Shown here: piece by piece, positions 8,131 to 17,156 of the stretch
Layout: each line of letters starts with the position of its first letter
How positions within the stretch are numbered: position 1 is the stretch's first letter
From: a bacterium
GTDB taxonomy: Bacteria; UBP15; UBA6099; JAJRTR01
Length of the DNA: 64,000 bases
Direction of reading: 5' to 3'
NCBI GenBank assembly: GCA_024278215.1
Contig: JAJRTR010000111.1
Location: 59,483 to 123,482, forward strand
Translations under genes and position numbers: made by a program
Notes under the pieces: generated by a model
Seen by the model: the letters and a program-made list of their open reading frames with translations, nothing else
What the model was told of the DNA's origin: nothing
Databases searched by the model: none

Positions 8131-8969
8131 TCAGGACGATACCGGCGGTGGAAGAAATGCAAAAGACCGCCGCGACACTGAAACAGGATGGAAAAACCAT
8201 CGGGCTGGTGCCCACGATGGGCTACTTCCACGAAGGACACCTCTCGCTTATGCGGCGGAGCGTGGAAGACAACGATGTCACTATCGTCACCCTTTTCGTC
8301 AATCCAACACAGTTCGGACAGAATGAAGACCTCGACGCTTACCCGCGCGATTTCGAGCGTGATAAAAATATGGCGGAAGAAGCCGGAGTCGACTACATTT
8401 TCCGCCCCGCCAACGACGACATGTACCCCGGCGGATACAAAACTTATGTGAAAGTTGAAGACTGGTCGTCGCTGCTGTGCGGCGCGAGCAGGCCTGTGCA
8501 TTTCCGGGGCGTGACGACAATATGCTGCAAACTGTTCAATATATGCCGGCCCGACCGCGCGTATTTCGGACTCAAGGACGCGCAGCAGTATCTCGTGCTG
8601 CAAAAGATGGTCCGCGACTTGAACATGAACCTCGAACTTGTGCCTATGCCCATCGTGCGTGAGGGGGACGGCCTGGCGATGAGTTCGCGCAACGTGTACC
8701 TGACGCGCGCGGAGCGCGGCGCGGCGGTTCTGCTCAGCCGGTCGCTAGCGGAAGCGAAAGAAAAGATAAGCGGTGGAGAAACAGACGCCGAAAGTATCAA
8801 GCGGGGGATTCGCGACAGGCTGAACTCCTCGGAACACGTGAAGATAGATTACGTGGAAGCGGTGAGTACGGAAACACTCGATCCGGTTAGCGATGTGGCG
8901 GCGGGCACGCTGATAGCCGTCGCGGCTTACCTGGGCAAAGCGAGACTGATCGACAATATCATTATATAG
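8127..8969 (+). CDS. panC: Pantothenate synthetase (pantoate-beta-alanine ligase)
   Basis: Joins pantoate and beta-alanine with ATP to give pantothenate. The 280 residues carry the HIGH-like [17 protein letters not shown] (residues 29-45), [27 protein letters not shown] and MSSRNVYLT (KMSKS-equivalent). This is the class I nucleotidyltransferase layout at the usual length. The start codon overlaps the panB stop. beta-Alanine would come from PanD, encoded 10 bases downstream. Confidence 0.97.
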   Translation: MIRTIPAVEEMQKTAATLKQDGKTIGLVPTMGYFHEGHLSLMRRSVEDNDVTIVTLFVNPTQFGQNEDLDAYPRDFERDKNMAEEAGVDYIFRPANDDMYPGGYKTYVKVEDWSSLLCGASRPVHFRGVTTICCKLFNICRPDRAYFGLKDAQQYLVLQKMVRDLNMNLELVPMPIVREGDGLAMSSRNVYLTRAERGAAVLLSRSLAEAKEKISGGETDAESIKRGIRDRLNSSEHVKIDYVEAVSTETLDPVSDVAAGTLIAVAAYLGKARLIDNIII

Positions 8970-8979
8970 GAGGCCACCG

Positions 8980-9390
8980 ATGTTCAGACATTTCTGCAAA
9001 TCGAAAATCCATCGCGCCACGGTGACCGGCGCCGATCTCAACTATGTGGGCAGCATCACGCTATGTACAAAGCTGATGGAGGAAGCGCATCTTCTGCCTT
9101 ATGAGAAGGTGCAGATCGTCAATATCAACAACGGTGCGCGCCTCGAAACCTACGTCATCGCATCGCCCGACGGCGAGTCCGGCGACGTGTGCCTCAACGG
9201 AGCGGCGGCAAGGCTCGTACAGAAGGGCGACAAGGTCATTATTATCGCATACTGCATGATAGATGAAAAAGAACTCGCAGACTTCAAACCACGTGTGTTG
9301 CTCGTCGACGACGACAACAGGATTACCAGCATCATCGACGAAGAACCCGGCTTCAAGTCACACCTCGAAATTATCTCCGGCACCGGATAA
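8980..9390 (+). CDS. panD: Aspartate 1-decarboxylase (pyruvoyl enzyme)
   Basis: Decarboxylates L-aspartate to beta-alanine for PanC. The 136-residue proenzyme has the self-cleavage site NYVGSITL with Gly24-Ser25 at the canonical position. Ser25 would become the pyruvoyl group. Downstream motifs [15 protein letters not shown] and [20 protein letters not shown] match the family. AGGAGG (8969-8974) overlaps the panC stop and sits 5 nt before the ATG. The C-terminus has a slightly longer tail (about 15 residues) than most family members. Confidence 0.97.
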   Translation: MFRHFCKSKIHRATVTGADLNYVGSITLCTKLMEEAHLLPYEKVQIVNINNGARLETYVIASPDGESGDVCLNGAAARLVQKGDKVIIIAYCMIDEKELADFKPRVLLVDDDNRITSIIDEEPGFKSHLEIISGTG

Positions 9391-9405
9391 TTTTCAGCAT
9401 AACTA

Positions 9406-9433
9406 TTGAAACAAATGCGTTGGTACTTACAAT
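9406..9433 (+). promoter_or_regulatory. Likely sigma-70 promoter for nadA-nadX-nadC
   Basis: TTGAAA (9406-9411) and TACAAT (9428-9433) are spaced by 16 bp, 46 nt before the GTG start of nadA. The spacer between panD and nadA is otherwise unremarkable. Confidence 0.5.
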
Positions 9434-9479
9434 ACTGTGCGCGTGAAAAAACACATACTTTCGAGTAGGAGAATTTAAA

Positions 9480-10388
9480 GTGAAAGATCCTTTAGTAGAG
9501 AAAATCAACAAGTTGAAAGTCGAGCGCAGGGCGATAATCATGGCGCACAACTACCAGTTGCCCGACGTTCAGGATATTGCGGATTACCAGGGCGACAGCC
9601 TCGAACTCGCAAGAATCGCCACAAAAGCGGACTGCGAGGTTATAGTCTTCTGCGGCGTTCAGTTCATGGCCGAAACAGCGAAGATTCTCAACCCGGAGCG
9701 CACAGTGCTGATGCCCGACGCGAAGGCCGGCTGCCCGATGGCGGACATGGTGGATGTCGAAGAACTTCGGCGCATGAAAGCCGAAAACCCCGGCTCGAAG
9801 GTTGTCTGCTACGTCAACTCGCACGTCGAAGTCAAGGCCGAAAGCGATGTGTGCTGTACGTCGGCGAACTCCATCAAAATTGTAAAAAACCTCGACACCG
9901 ATAAGCCGATAATATTCGTGCCCGACAGGCATCTCGGCGAGTACACACAGCGTGTCACGGGCCGCGAACTCATACTCGCCGCGGGCTACTGCCCCACTCA
10001 CAGGCACATCATGCTCGAAGACATCGAGAAAATGAAGTCGAAGATGCCCGACGCCGAAGTCATCGTACACCCCGAATGTACAACGGAAATACTCGACATC
10101 GCCGACCATATTTGCAGCACGAGCCAGATGATAACCGCCGCCGGCGCGTCCGGCGCGAAACGCTTCATCATCGGCACCGAAGTCGGCATGCTGCACGTGT
10201 TGCGCAAAAGATACCCGGACAAGGAATTCTTCGTGCCCTCGTCGCGGTGCGTATGCCCGAACATGAAGAAGACGACACTCGAGAAGGTCTTGTGGTCGCT
10301 CGAGGAGATGAAAACAGAGGTCGAGGTCGATCCTGAAACAGGGAGCAAAGCAATAAAATCATTAGAACGGATGCTTGAATATGTCTGA
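9480..10388 (+). CDS. nadA: Quinolinate synthase A
   Basis: Condenses iminoaspartate with dihydroxyacetone phosphate to quinolinate with a 4Fe-4S cluster. The 302 residues fit the short bacterial/archaeal type. The three cluster cysteines fall at Cys85 (AKAGCPMADM), Cys171 (AAGYCPTHRH) and Cys257 (SSRCVCPNMKK), matching the spacing of the Thermotoga and Pyrococcus enzymes. The start is GTG at 9480, supported by AGGAG at 9467-9471. The gene overlaps nadX by 8 bases. nadB is not present, so iminoaspartate should come from the NadX aspartate dehydrogenase next door. Confidence 0.97.
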   Translation: MKDPLVEKINKLKVERRAIIMAHNYQLPDVQDIADYQGDSLELARIATKADCEVIVFCGVQFMAETAKILNPERTVLMPDAKAGCPMADMVDVEELRRMKAENPGSKVVCYVNSHVEVKAESDVCCTSANSIKIVKNLDTDKPIIFVPDRHLGEYTQRVTGRELILAAGYCPTHRHIMLEDIEKMKSKMPDAEVIVHPECTTEILDIADHICSTSQMITAAGASGAKRFIIGTEVGMLHVLRKRYPDKEFFVPSSRCVCPNMKKTTLEKVLWSLEEMKTEVEVDPETGSKAIKSLERMLEYV

Positions 10389-11190
10389 AGAAACAGAAGG
10401 AATCGGCCTCGTCGGCTGCGGCGCTATCGGCACGGAGATAGCGGGAGCGATAACACGCGGCGAAGTGGGGCCTGAACTCATTGGTATCTGGGACATCGAC
10501 AGCGCGGCCGCCGAAAAACTGGCTTCGTCGCTCACGCCGCGCCCCGGCGTCGTCTAACCGGTCGAGATGGCCGAAAACTGCGCCATGCTCGTCGAGTGCG
10601 CGTCGGTGGGCGCGGTCGCTCCGCTCGTCGATCTCTGCATCGAAAAAGGCCTGGACCTCATGACCATGAGCATCGGCGGCCTGACCGCCAACCACTTCGA
10701 GCGGTTCCGCAATTCGCATTCCAGACTCTATGTGCCCAGCGGTGCCGTGTGTGGTCTGGACGGGATACAGGCTTATGCCGACTACGGCATCGAATCGCTC
10801 ACGCTCACCACGCGAAAACCGCCCGCCGGCCTCCGCGGTGTGCCCTATCTCGAAGAGCGTGGCATAGATGTCGACAGCCTCACCGAACCGCTGGTCGTAT
10901 TCGAGGGTTCACCCGCTGAAGCGATAAAACATTTCCCGAAAAACGTCAATGTCTCGACAGCGCTCGGGCTCGCCTCGTCGCTCAACGGTTCTCTCAAAGT
11001 CAGGTTGCTGGCCGACCCCGGCGTCAACGTCAACATACACGAGATCGACATGGTAAGCAGCCTCGGCAGGATAACGATCAAGGTCGAAAACCACGCCTCG
11101 GCGTCGAATCCAAAAACAAGCGCGCTGGCATACCTTTCCGCTATCGCCACGCTGAAAAAAATATTCTCGAAGGTGAAAATCGGAACATGA
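10381..11190 (+). pseudogene. nadX: L-aspartate dehydrogenase (NadX) interrupted by an in-frame TAA
   Basis: Part 1 (10381-10557) has a Rossmann motif GLVGCGAIGTEIAGAI. After the TAA at 10555-10557 the same frame continues with PVEMAENCAMLVECASVGAV, TMSIGG, VPSGAVCGLDGIQAYADYG, FPKNVNVSTALGLAS and DPGVNVNIHEIDMVS to 11190. Together the two parts make a complete aspartate dehydrogenase of about 269 residues, which oxidises aspartate to iminoaspartate for NadA. A single C-to-T change (CAA to TAA) would explain the stop. The gene overlaps nadA upstream and nadC downstream (ATGA). The C-terminal part could be restarted at ATG 10567, but it would lack the NAD-binding glycines. The stop may be a real nonsense mutation, strain polymorphism or an assembly error. 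Confidence 0.85.
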
Positions 11191-12026
11191 ACCTGCCTTC
11201 GCGATCACAATACCTTGGCATAATCGACCGCGCCATCGAGGAAGATGTCGGGCACGGCGATGTCACTTCCGAATATCTCGGCGTCGCCGACCGGGAATGT
11301 GTCGCTGTGGCGACAAACAGGGAAGACGGCGTCATCGCGGGCCTGTTCATCATGAAAACGGTCTTCGAACGCATCGACCCGTCGATAGAATTCGAGGCGG
11401 GCGTCGAAGAAGGCGAACTCGTGAGGAAGGGCGCGACACTCGCGACGATAAAAGGCCGGGCCGGTTCGGTGCTGGCAGGCGAACGGGTGGCGCTCAACTT
11501 TCTTCAGCGCATGTCCGGCATAGCCACCTTCACCTATCAATTCGCGCGGGCCGTGCGCAACACAAAAGCGGTGGTCGTCGACACGCGCAAGACAACACCC
11601 GGCCTGCGCCTGCTCGATAAATACGCCGTTCGCGCGGGCGGCGGTCGCAACCACCGCTTCGGTCTCAGCGACGCCATACTCATAAAAGACAACCACATCG
11701 CCATGGTCGGCAGCGTGGCGAAAGCCGTCGAAAAAGCTAAAGAAAACAGGGGCCACACACTGACCATCGAAGTCGAAACATCCGACATAGACCAGGTGAG
11801 GGAAGCGCTGGACGCCGGCGCGGACATCATCATGCTCGACAATATGAAGCTGAAGGAAATAGAAGAAGCGGCAGCGCTGATCGACGGTCGCGCGATTGTC
11901 GAAGTGTCGGGAAATGTCGGCATGATAAACGTCACGCAGATCGCGATGTGCGGTGTCGACGTGATCTCTGTAGGCGCGCTCACACACTCGCCCGACGCCC
12001 TGGACATCGGACTGGACTTTGTCTGA
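11187..12026 (+). CDS. nadC: Nicotinate-nucleotide pyrophosphorylase (carboxylating)
   Basis: Converts quinolinate and PRPP to nicotinate mononucleotide, the third de novo NAD step. The 279 residues include EDVGHGDVTSEYL (about 14-26), LNFLQRMSGIATFT, VVVDTRKTTPGLRLLDKYAVRAGGG split by a short loop, SDAILIKDNHIAM and IMLDNMKLKEIEEA, then EVSGNVGMINV. All are family hallmarks. The ATG overlaps the nadX stop by four bases, so its translation is probably coupled to nadX. The nadX nonsense codon could therefore be polar on it. Confidence 0.97.
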   Translation: MNLPSRSQYLGIIDRAIEEDVGHGDVTSEYLGVADRECVAVATNREDGVIAGLFIMKTVFERIDPSIEFEAGVEEGELVRKGATLATIKGRAGSVLAGERVALNFLQRMSGIATFTYQFARAVRNTKAVVVDTRKTTPGLRLLDKYAVRAGGGRNHRFGLSDAILIKDNHIAMVGSVAKAVEKAKENRGHTLTIEVETSDIDQVREALDAGADIIMLDNMKLKEIEEAAALIDGRAIVEVSGNVGMINVTQIAMCGVDVISVGALTHSPDALDIGLDFV

Positions 12027-12087
12027 AACAGAGGCGCCGCAGGTTCTTATCGGACAAATCGGACAAAGAGTTTTCAGGAGATGAAAC

Positions 12088-12852
12088 ATGCTGCTCGTAC
12101 TGGATGTAGGAAACACGAATATCGTTTTCGGTGTGTTCGACGCCGACAACCTTAAAACGCACTTCCGCATTTCCACCTCGCGCGCACGCACAAGCGACGA
12201 GTACGGCAACCTTGTGATCTCACTGCTCAAATATGCGAATATCAAGCAGGATGATATCACCAACGTTATCATTTCCACCGTCGTCCCGCCGCTCACAGAC
12301 AACCTTGCGCATATGGCATGGAAATATTTTAAATGCAAGGCCCTCTTCGTCGACCCCGGCGTAAAGACCGGGCTGAACATTAAGTATGAAAATCCCAAAG
12401 AAGTCGGCGCGGACCGGATAGTAAACGCGGTTGCCGGCTACTCGATATACGGCGGTCCGCTGATTATCGTCGATTTCGGCACGGCGACCACTTTCTGCGC
12501 CGTCACTGAAAAAGGCGAATATCTAGGCGGCGCCATCGCGCCCGGCATAAACATATCCGTGGAAGCGCTCTTCAGGATGGCGGCGAAACTTTCCCGCGTG
12601 CAATTGATAAAACCGGAGAAAGTTATCGGGCGCAACACCGTCGAAAGTATGCAATCCGGCATTTACTACGGATACGTGGGGCAGGTAGACGGCATAGTGC
12701 GGCGCATAAAAAAAGAAATGGGCGGCAACCCGAAAGTCATCGCCACCGGCGGTCTCGCGCAACTCATCGCCATCGAATCGGAAACAATCGAAGAACTAAC
12801 CCCTCTCCTGACCCTCGAAGGACTCAGGATTGTCTACAATAAAAACGTATAG
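12088..12852 (+). CDS. coaX: Type III pantothenate kinase
   Basis: Phosphorylates pantothenate, the first CoA step, and uses the product of the upstream pan operon. The 254-residue ASKHA-fold protein starts [18 protein letters not shown] (phosphate-1 motif). It has [47 protein letters not shown] (split motifs around 128-150) and ATGGLA near the C-terminus. This is the full family length. AGGAG sits 8 nt before the ATG. The gene is 61 bases from nadC. Confidence 0.96.
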   Translation: MLLVLDVGNTNIVFGVFDADNLKTHFRISTSRARTSDEYGNLVISLLKYANIKQDDITNVIISTVVPPLTDNLAHMAWKYFKCKALFVDPGVKTGLNIKYENPKEVGADRIVNAVAGYSIYGGPLIIVDFGTATTFCAVTEKGEYLGGAIAPGINISVEALFRMAAKLSRVQLIKPEKVIGRNTVESMQSGIYYGYVGQVDGIVRRIKKEMGGNPKVIATGGLAQLIAIESETIEELTPLLTLEGLRIVYNKNV

Positions 12853-13078
12853 TTGCACACGGTAAACCCCCACCCATCAAAAAACAAAGGTTTAACAACA
12901 GCGTCATTTCAGCCGTTCAGGACAATCGTTACGAAGTTCCTGCTATGCTGATAGCATATAGCATTTATTATTTAAAATTGCATACGTATAGTTACGATTA
13001 TTACGTCGATACAAAGTTGACATGACATCATGTTGTTTCACGTTTCACATACGCAATTCCTATTGATAACCGCTATAA
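12853..13078. other. Non-coding stretch after coaX
   Basis: A+T-richer sequence with no ORF of merit. It contains a small inverted repeat (TGCTAT/ATAGCA with a 4-nt loop) and an imperfect palindrome around ACATGACATCATGT. I see no clear promoter or terminator. Confidence 0.4.
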
Positions 13079-13360
13079 TCATGCCGCGTGTTTTCCGGGA
13101 ATCGGGCCTGCAGGCATGTGGCGTAGTATGTGTTCAAGCTCGCCCACTATTCCCCGGTTGTCGTTCAGGCCCGAATTGGACCACGCAGCTTCAGGAATCT
13201 TATATTCCAGAGCGTCATATTTGATGGTGATCATACTGTCCAGTTCGGTGAGGAGATCGTCAATTTTTTTCAGTTGTTTTTCGCAATTATCATAATCAAA
13301 AACTATTTTCGTATCCGGCGCATCGCTTCTGTCAAGTATGTGTTTTTTATTGTTTATCAT
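13079..13360 (-). CDS. Small hypothetical protein (93 aa)
   Basis: Reading on the minus strand from ATG at 13360, an AGGAG lies about 9 nt upstream. The protein is acidic and probably helical, with a possible short coiled coil around DNCEKQLKKIDDLLTELDSM. It has no signal peptide or membrane segment, and no family was recognised. It is the only gene in a 1-kb gap between coaX and lpxC, and its codon choice looks less typical than that of its neighbours. A real but lineage-specific gene is more likely than chance because of the good ribosome-binding site. No function is proposed. Confidence 0.5.
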   Translation of the reverse strand: MINNKKHILDRSDAPDTKIVFDYDNCEKQLKKIDDLLTELDSMITIKYDALEYKIPEAAWSNSGLNDNRGIVGELEHILRHMPAGPIPGKHAA

Positions 13361-13657
13361 GGTTTCTCTCTCCTCTCGTTCCGTTGTACCCGGTATCAGC
13401 AAGATTTTCTTCTTTTCTTATATCAAATTCAGTGCCATGCCATATATATCAAATAAAAACGCAAATGCGGTATTTAATGAAACATGAAATGTAATGATGA
13501 AAAGACGTTGTTGATAAAGTCCGGTCTTATCAGATAATAACGTGTTTGTAACGGGTGAGAATGTCAGGAAACAGGATACGGTCAACAGCTTTGAATAGAG
13601 GGATTTTTTATGCCGATAAGTTTTTTAGCCAGGATCGCCTCAGTGTCTCGTTTATAC

Positions 13658-13697
13658 ACAAGTTGTCTCATTTTTGTACAAGTTGTCTCATTTCTGT
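13658..13697 (+). repeat. Two tandem 20-bp repeats, possibly a decayed transposon end
   Basis: ACAAGTTGTCTCATTT(T/C)TGT occurs twice head to tail, differing at one base. A further partial unit (GTGTCTCGTTTATAC) precedes it. Multiple short repeats of this TGTCTC type resemble the sub-repeated ends of IS21-like elements. No transposase remains nearby. The link to IS21 is inference only. Confidence 0.45.
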
Positions 13698-13818
13698 GTC
13701 ATTGTTTACAGGAATATACAGTTTACGGCCACCGGTCGCTGGATTGAGAGAATATTGTTTCGCGACATTTTATGTATGAATCACTCGTGAGGCATCCATC
13801 AATGTCGATTTCGCTCGT

Positions 13819-13848
13819 TTGCATCGTTGCCATAGTTCGGTGTATATT
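13819..13848 (+). promoter_or_regulatory. Possible promoter of lpxC
   Basis: TTGCAT (13819-13824) and TATATT (13843-13848) with an 18-bp spacer, 38 nt before the lpxC start. The -35 box is only a fair match. Confidence 0.35.
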
Positions 13849-13886
13849 ATTTCAGGCCCGTTGTTTACCTTAAGGGAACCAAAGAC

Positions 13887-14735
13887 ATGGAAAATGAATA
13901 CCAGCGAACCATCGCCGGTCCGATCGAATGCGCGGGGGTCGGCCTCCACAAGGGCGGCGAATGCAGGCTCAGGATAGAACCCGCTCCGGCGGACACCGGT
14001 TTTGTGTTCCGCTATAAGAATAAAAAGATTCGAGCTGTGACCGCCAGTGTCAAAAGCACAACAAGAAACACCGAACTCGCTTCCGGCAAAGTCAGTATAT
14101 ACACAGTCGAGCACACACTCTCGGCCCTCTACGGCATGGGAATCGACAACGCGACCATCGTCATGGATTCGCAGGAACCGCCCTCGCTCGACGGAAGCGG
14201 CGCGCAGATCGCGCGCTCGGTGCTGGCTCTCGGACATGAAATACTGGACAAACCGCGCAGATTCATCGAGCCGACCTCGGAGATACTGGTGGGCATCAAC
14301 GGCGTATACGTAACGTGTCTCCCCGCCGACAGTTTTAAAGCGACGTATATCCTCGACTACGACCACCCGATGGTTGGCAGACAGATATTTCACTTCGACG
14401 GCACGCCTGAAGCGTACCTTTCGCAGGTTGCCCCCGCGCGCACATTCGGGTTTATAGAAGAAGTGGAAGCGCTCCGCAAGGCGGGCCTCGCGGCAGGTGG
14501 CAGCATCGAGAACGCGGTTGTCATATATGAGGATAAATTGTCGTCACAACTGCGTTTTCCCGACGAATTCGCGCGTCATAAGATGCTTGATCTGATCGGC
14601 GACATGAGTCTCATCGGCTGTGCCCGTATCAGGGGCCATATCGTCGCCGTCCGCAGCGGCCACAGTTTAAATGTCGAACTCGCCGGGAAAATCGCCGACG
14701 CCGCTGTCCGGGACAGTCGCGGTCGGACGCGGTAA
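13887..14735 (+). CDS. lpxC: UDP-3-O-acyl-N-acetylglucosamine deacetylase
   Basis: Zinc deacetylase at the committed step of lipid A synthesis. It is the best evidence in the window for an LPS-bearing outer membrane. The 282 residues have two LpxC domains: N-terminal TIAGPIECAGVGLHKG and the zinc-ligand helix VEHTLSALYGMGIDN, then C-terminal FARHKMLDLIGDMSL with the second His and Asp ligands, and a late SGHSLNVEL histidine. The length is slightly short of the E. coli enzyme (305). Other lpx genes are not near. It is preceded by a long non-coding stretch and followed by a convergent nitroreductase. Confidence 0.95.
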   Translation: MENEYQRTIAGPIECAGVGLHKGGECRLRIEPAPADTGFVFRYKNKKIRAVTASVKSTTRNTELASGKVSIYTVEHTLSALYGMGIDNATIVMDSQEPPSLDGSGAQIARSVLALGHEILDKPRRFIEPTSEILVGINGVYVTCLPADSFKATYILDYDHPMVGRQIFHFDGTPEAYLSQVAPARTFGFIEEVEALRKAGLAAGGSIENAVVIYEDKLSSQLRFPDEFARHKMLDLIGDMSLIGCARIRGHIVAVRSGHSLNVELAGKIADAAVRDSRGRTR

Positions 14736-14775
14736 AATATAACTTCGCCCAAAACAGTGTTTCTTTAATAAAACT

Positions 14776-15360
14776 TCAGTTTATATATTTTTTCCTGTGA
14801 AGGATGTCGCCGAGTTTGCGTTTCGGGACATGCAGCAGACCGCGCTCGTCGCGCCAGTATTCCATCTTATGTTTTTTCGCCGGTTCGGTTACAGGCGATT
14901 CCGCGGGCACCCCCAGCGCTATCACGCTGTCCGGTTTGCAGTATTCCGGGATATTAAGTTTTTCTGAGAGTTTTGACGCATTAAACGATCTGACCCAGCA
15001 TGAGCCGATGCCGTCTTCGAGTGCGGCGAGAAGTATATTCTGCACGGCAGCGCCGACCTCGTGGCGTCCCCCCTTTGCAAGAAAGTTCCTGTTTATGACA
15101 ACCACGATATATGCTGCCGGTCGCTTATCTTCTTCGGGTGTGTCGCCGCCCTCTATAAGACGCGCCCACTTTAACAATGGAAATACCTCTGCGCAGGTTT
15201 TTTTATCATTTACAGCAATATATTCCAGCGGCTGTATATTAGACGCGGAGGGTGCCAGTCTTGCTGCATCTATCATTTTCACAAGCGACGAATCACTGAT
15301 TTTCTGTTGTTTAAAACGTCGAATCGAGCGCCGCCTCTGTATTGCGGAATATACGTTCAA
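14776..15360 (-). CDS. Nitroreductase-family FMN protein
   Basis: A 194-residue member of the nitroreductase superfamily. RRSIRRFKQQKIS at the N-terminus and APSASNIQPLEYIAV are the FMN phosphate and ring contacts. GAAVQNILLAALEDGIGSCWV is the second FMN/dimer helix, and ALGVPAE follows. Such enzymes use NAD(P)H to reduce nitro compounds, quinones or flavins, and the physiological substrate is unknown. The start is TTG at 15360, because the family N-terminus begins immediately there and AGAGGA lies about 7 nt upstream. The first internal ATG would remove the FMN-binding arginines. The 5' leader carries repeat copy C. Confidence 0.9.
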   Translation of the reverse strand: MNVYSAIQRRRSIRRFKQQKISDSSLVKMIDAARLAPSASNIQPLEYIAVNDKKTCAEVFPLLKWARLIEGGDTPEEDKRPAAYIVVVINRNFLAKGGRHEVGAAVQNILLAALEDGIGSCWVRSFNASKLSEKLNIPEYCKPDSVIALGVPAESPVTEPAKKHKMEYWRDERGLLHVPKRKLGDILHRKKYIN

Positions 15361-15438
15361 TTTTCAGTCCTCTCTTCCGGGTTATTCAAAATCCGGTTAC
15401 CACTATGATATAATGGAACACCTTAATAATCAACAATG

Positions 15439-15486
15439 GAGCCAATTGCAGAGAGCCGATTCGGTTGTGGTCGGCTGCAATTGTCC
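15439..15486 (-). repeat. Leader-associated structured repeat, copy C (before the nitroreductase)
   Basis: On the minus strand it reads GGACAATTGCAGCCGACC ... CCGAATC ... CTGCAATTGGCTC, the right-hand module of the dispersed repeat. The two arms pair (GGACAATTGCAG with CTGCAATTG). It is oriented toward the nitroreductase, whose start is 78 nt further on. The palindromic unit at 15488-15516 abuts it. Confidence 0.7.
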
Positions 15487-15487
15487 A

Positions 15488-15516
15488 TAGCCCGCATATT
15501 TCACCAATCCGGGCTA
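15488..15516 (-). repeat. Second copy of the AGCCCG palindromic repeat
   Basis: TAGCCCG (15488-15494) and CGGGCTA (15510-15516) form perfect arms around ATATTTCACCAAT. It closely matches the unit that overlaps the pgk stop (6165-6193). The remaining 15517-15835 stretch, upstream of the ThrC-like gene, shows nothing recognisable. Confidence 0.55.
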
Positions 15517-15835
15517 AGGTAAAATGTATTGTTTCGCGCTTGTCGAAAACGAATTCCTAGTGCCGGATAAAACGGAAAAGCAGTGGTCGAGTAATAATAA
15601 TATTATCTACTTTCAGTAAATACCGGCTAAAATAATCGGAATCTTTGCGAATAATATATTACAACGAAAACGCCTGTTTACCGGTGCTTTTTTTCCGCAA
15701 TAATTATGAGTAATCTTCAGTATCCGTACGGCAGTTTCATTGACAAGCGGCCTAATTCATTTTAAACTCATTCTGTTGAATCATTTTATTGAAAAGAAGT
15801 GAACAACCGGCGCGATGCCGGTCAGGTGGAGGTGT

Positions 15836-17104
15836 ATGTTGTCGAATGTAACAGGTTTGATATGCCGGGAATGCGGGAACACGGTTGATATGATCGCGCA
15901 GAATCAGTGTGATGTCTGTTTCGGCCCGATGGATGTAAATTATAATTATGCCAGGATAAAGAAACTTGTAACAAAAAAACGGATACGCAAGGGACCCGCG
16001 AATATCTGGCGCTATAAAGAGTTTCTGCCTGCGCAGACCGAGAAATACGTCGATCTTGCACCAGGTTTCACCCCGCTCCAGCGAGCCGAAAGACTCGGTG
16101 AAGAACTCGGCATAAAGAATCTGCTGATAAAAAATGATACTATAAACCCGACTTTTTCATGTAAGGACAGGATGGTCTGCGTGGCCATGACGTGCGCGAT
16201 CGAGCAGAATTTCGAAATTGTCGCGTGCGCCTCGACAGGCAACCTCGCGCAGTCGCTTGCTGCTTACGCGGCGAAATCCGGACTGAAAAGCTACATCTTC
16301 GTACCTGCCGGCTCAAATGAAATACGCCTCTCTTCGACCAATATTTACGACCCGATTCTGCTGGGCGTAAAAGGTGATCCGTCGCAGCTTAATAAGCTTT
16401 GCTCCGAGATCATGCTCAACTCGAACTGGGGTTTCATCAATGTCAACCTGAGGCCATATTATGCGGAGGGTGCCAAGACACTCGCTTATGAGGTTGCCGA
16501 GCAACTCGACTGGAAAACGCCCGATCACCTTGTGATCCCCATGGGGTCGGGAACTACCATGACAAAGATTCATAAAGGATTCCAGGAAATGGTGGATGCT
16601 GAACTGCTGCGTCACGCACGAGTCACTTTCAACGGCGTGCAGTCCACAGGCTGCTCCCCGATCGTGAAGGCTTTCAATGCGAAATCGGAACTCATCCAGC
16701 CCGAAGCGCCCAGTACAATAGCAAAATCTCTCGCTGTCGGCAACCCGGCGGACGGCTACTATGCGCTCAAGATTATTCGCGGCTCCGACGGGCTTGCTGT
16801 TTCGGTCACCGACAAAGACATACGCGCAGGGATAAAACTGCTGGCGCGGCTCGAGGGCATCTTCGCCGAACCGGCCGGCGGCGCTGTTGTCGCCGCGCTC
16901 GGGAAAATGGCGGCACTCAGGCATTTCAAAGCTACCGACACTGTCGTAGCCTACATAACAGGTGCAGGCCTCAAGACTCCGGACATCATCAAAGATATTG
17001 TGCCCAAACCCCGCATTATCGAACCGACAGTAGATTCACTGGACGCCGCCGTCGCCGCCATCAACAGGGCGAAACATGTGCCGGGCGCTCCGGATAAAGA
17101 GTAG
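15836..17104 (+). CDS. thrC: Threonine synthase-like PLP enzyme with N-terminal zinc ribbon
   Basis: A fold-type II PLP enzyme of 422 residues. An N-terminal CRECG ... CDVC zinc-ribbon pair (residues about 9-27) precedes the catalytic domain. The PLP lysine is in NPTFSCKDRM, a variant of the usual GSFKDR. ACASTGNLAQSLAAYAAKSG binds phosphate, and VIPMGSGTT and VGNPADGYYALKII follow the threonine synthase pattern. ATG 15836 is used because GGAGG (15828-15832) precedes it. An in-frame ATG at 15815 has no such site. The family normally converts O-phosphohomoserine to threonine. The adjacent sulfur carrier and NIL genes raise the alternative that it takes a sulfur nucleophile instead. Confidence 0.88.
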   Translation: MLSNVTGLICRECGNTVDMIAQNQCDVCFGPMDVNYNYARIKKLVTKKRIRKGPANIWRYKEFLPAQTEKYVDLAPGFTPLQRAERLGEELGIKNLLIKNDTINPTFSCKDRMVCVAMTCAIEQNFEIVACASTGNLAQSLAAYAAKSGLKSYIFVPAGSNEIRLSSTNIYDPILLGVKGDPSQLNKLCSEIMLNSNWGFINVNLRPYYAEGAKTLAYEVAEQLDWKTPDHLVIPMGSGTTMTKIHKGFQEMVDAELLRHARVTFNGVQSTGCSPIVKAFNAKSELIQPEAPSTIAKSLAVGNPADGYYALKIIRGSDGLAVSVTDKDIRAGIKLLARLEGIFAEPAGGAVVAALGKMAALRHFKATDTVVAYITGAGLKTPDIIKDIVPKPRIIEPTVDSLDAAVAAINRAKHVPGAPDKE

Positions 17105-17156
17105 GCGAAAGTTCAATAGAAATCAGTCAGGCGACCCGGCGCGGGAGATTATTTGG

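Larger units (their letters stand above)
13361..13886. other. Non-coding stretch before lpxC
   Basis: A+T-rich, with no convincing ORF. It contains the 20-bp tandem repeat at 13658-13697 and a possible lpxC promoter near 13819. The short plus-strand frame at 13555-13779 lacks a ribosome-binding site and family features. Confidence 0.4.

Noticed and set aside
10555..10557. Recoding of the nadX TAA as an amino acid
   Set aside because: TAA is not used for selenocysteine or pyrrolysine, and no other conserved gene here contains an in-frame TAA, so the code is standard.
11205..12398. A 397-codon minus-strand frame across nadC and coaX
   Set aside because: Opposite two well-supported genes and spanning their boundary. 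No coding evidence.
13555..13779. A 74-codon plus-strand frame before lpxC
   Set aside because: It has no ribosome-binding site, overlaps the tandem repeat and has no domain or codon signal.
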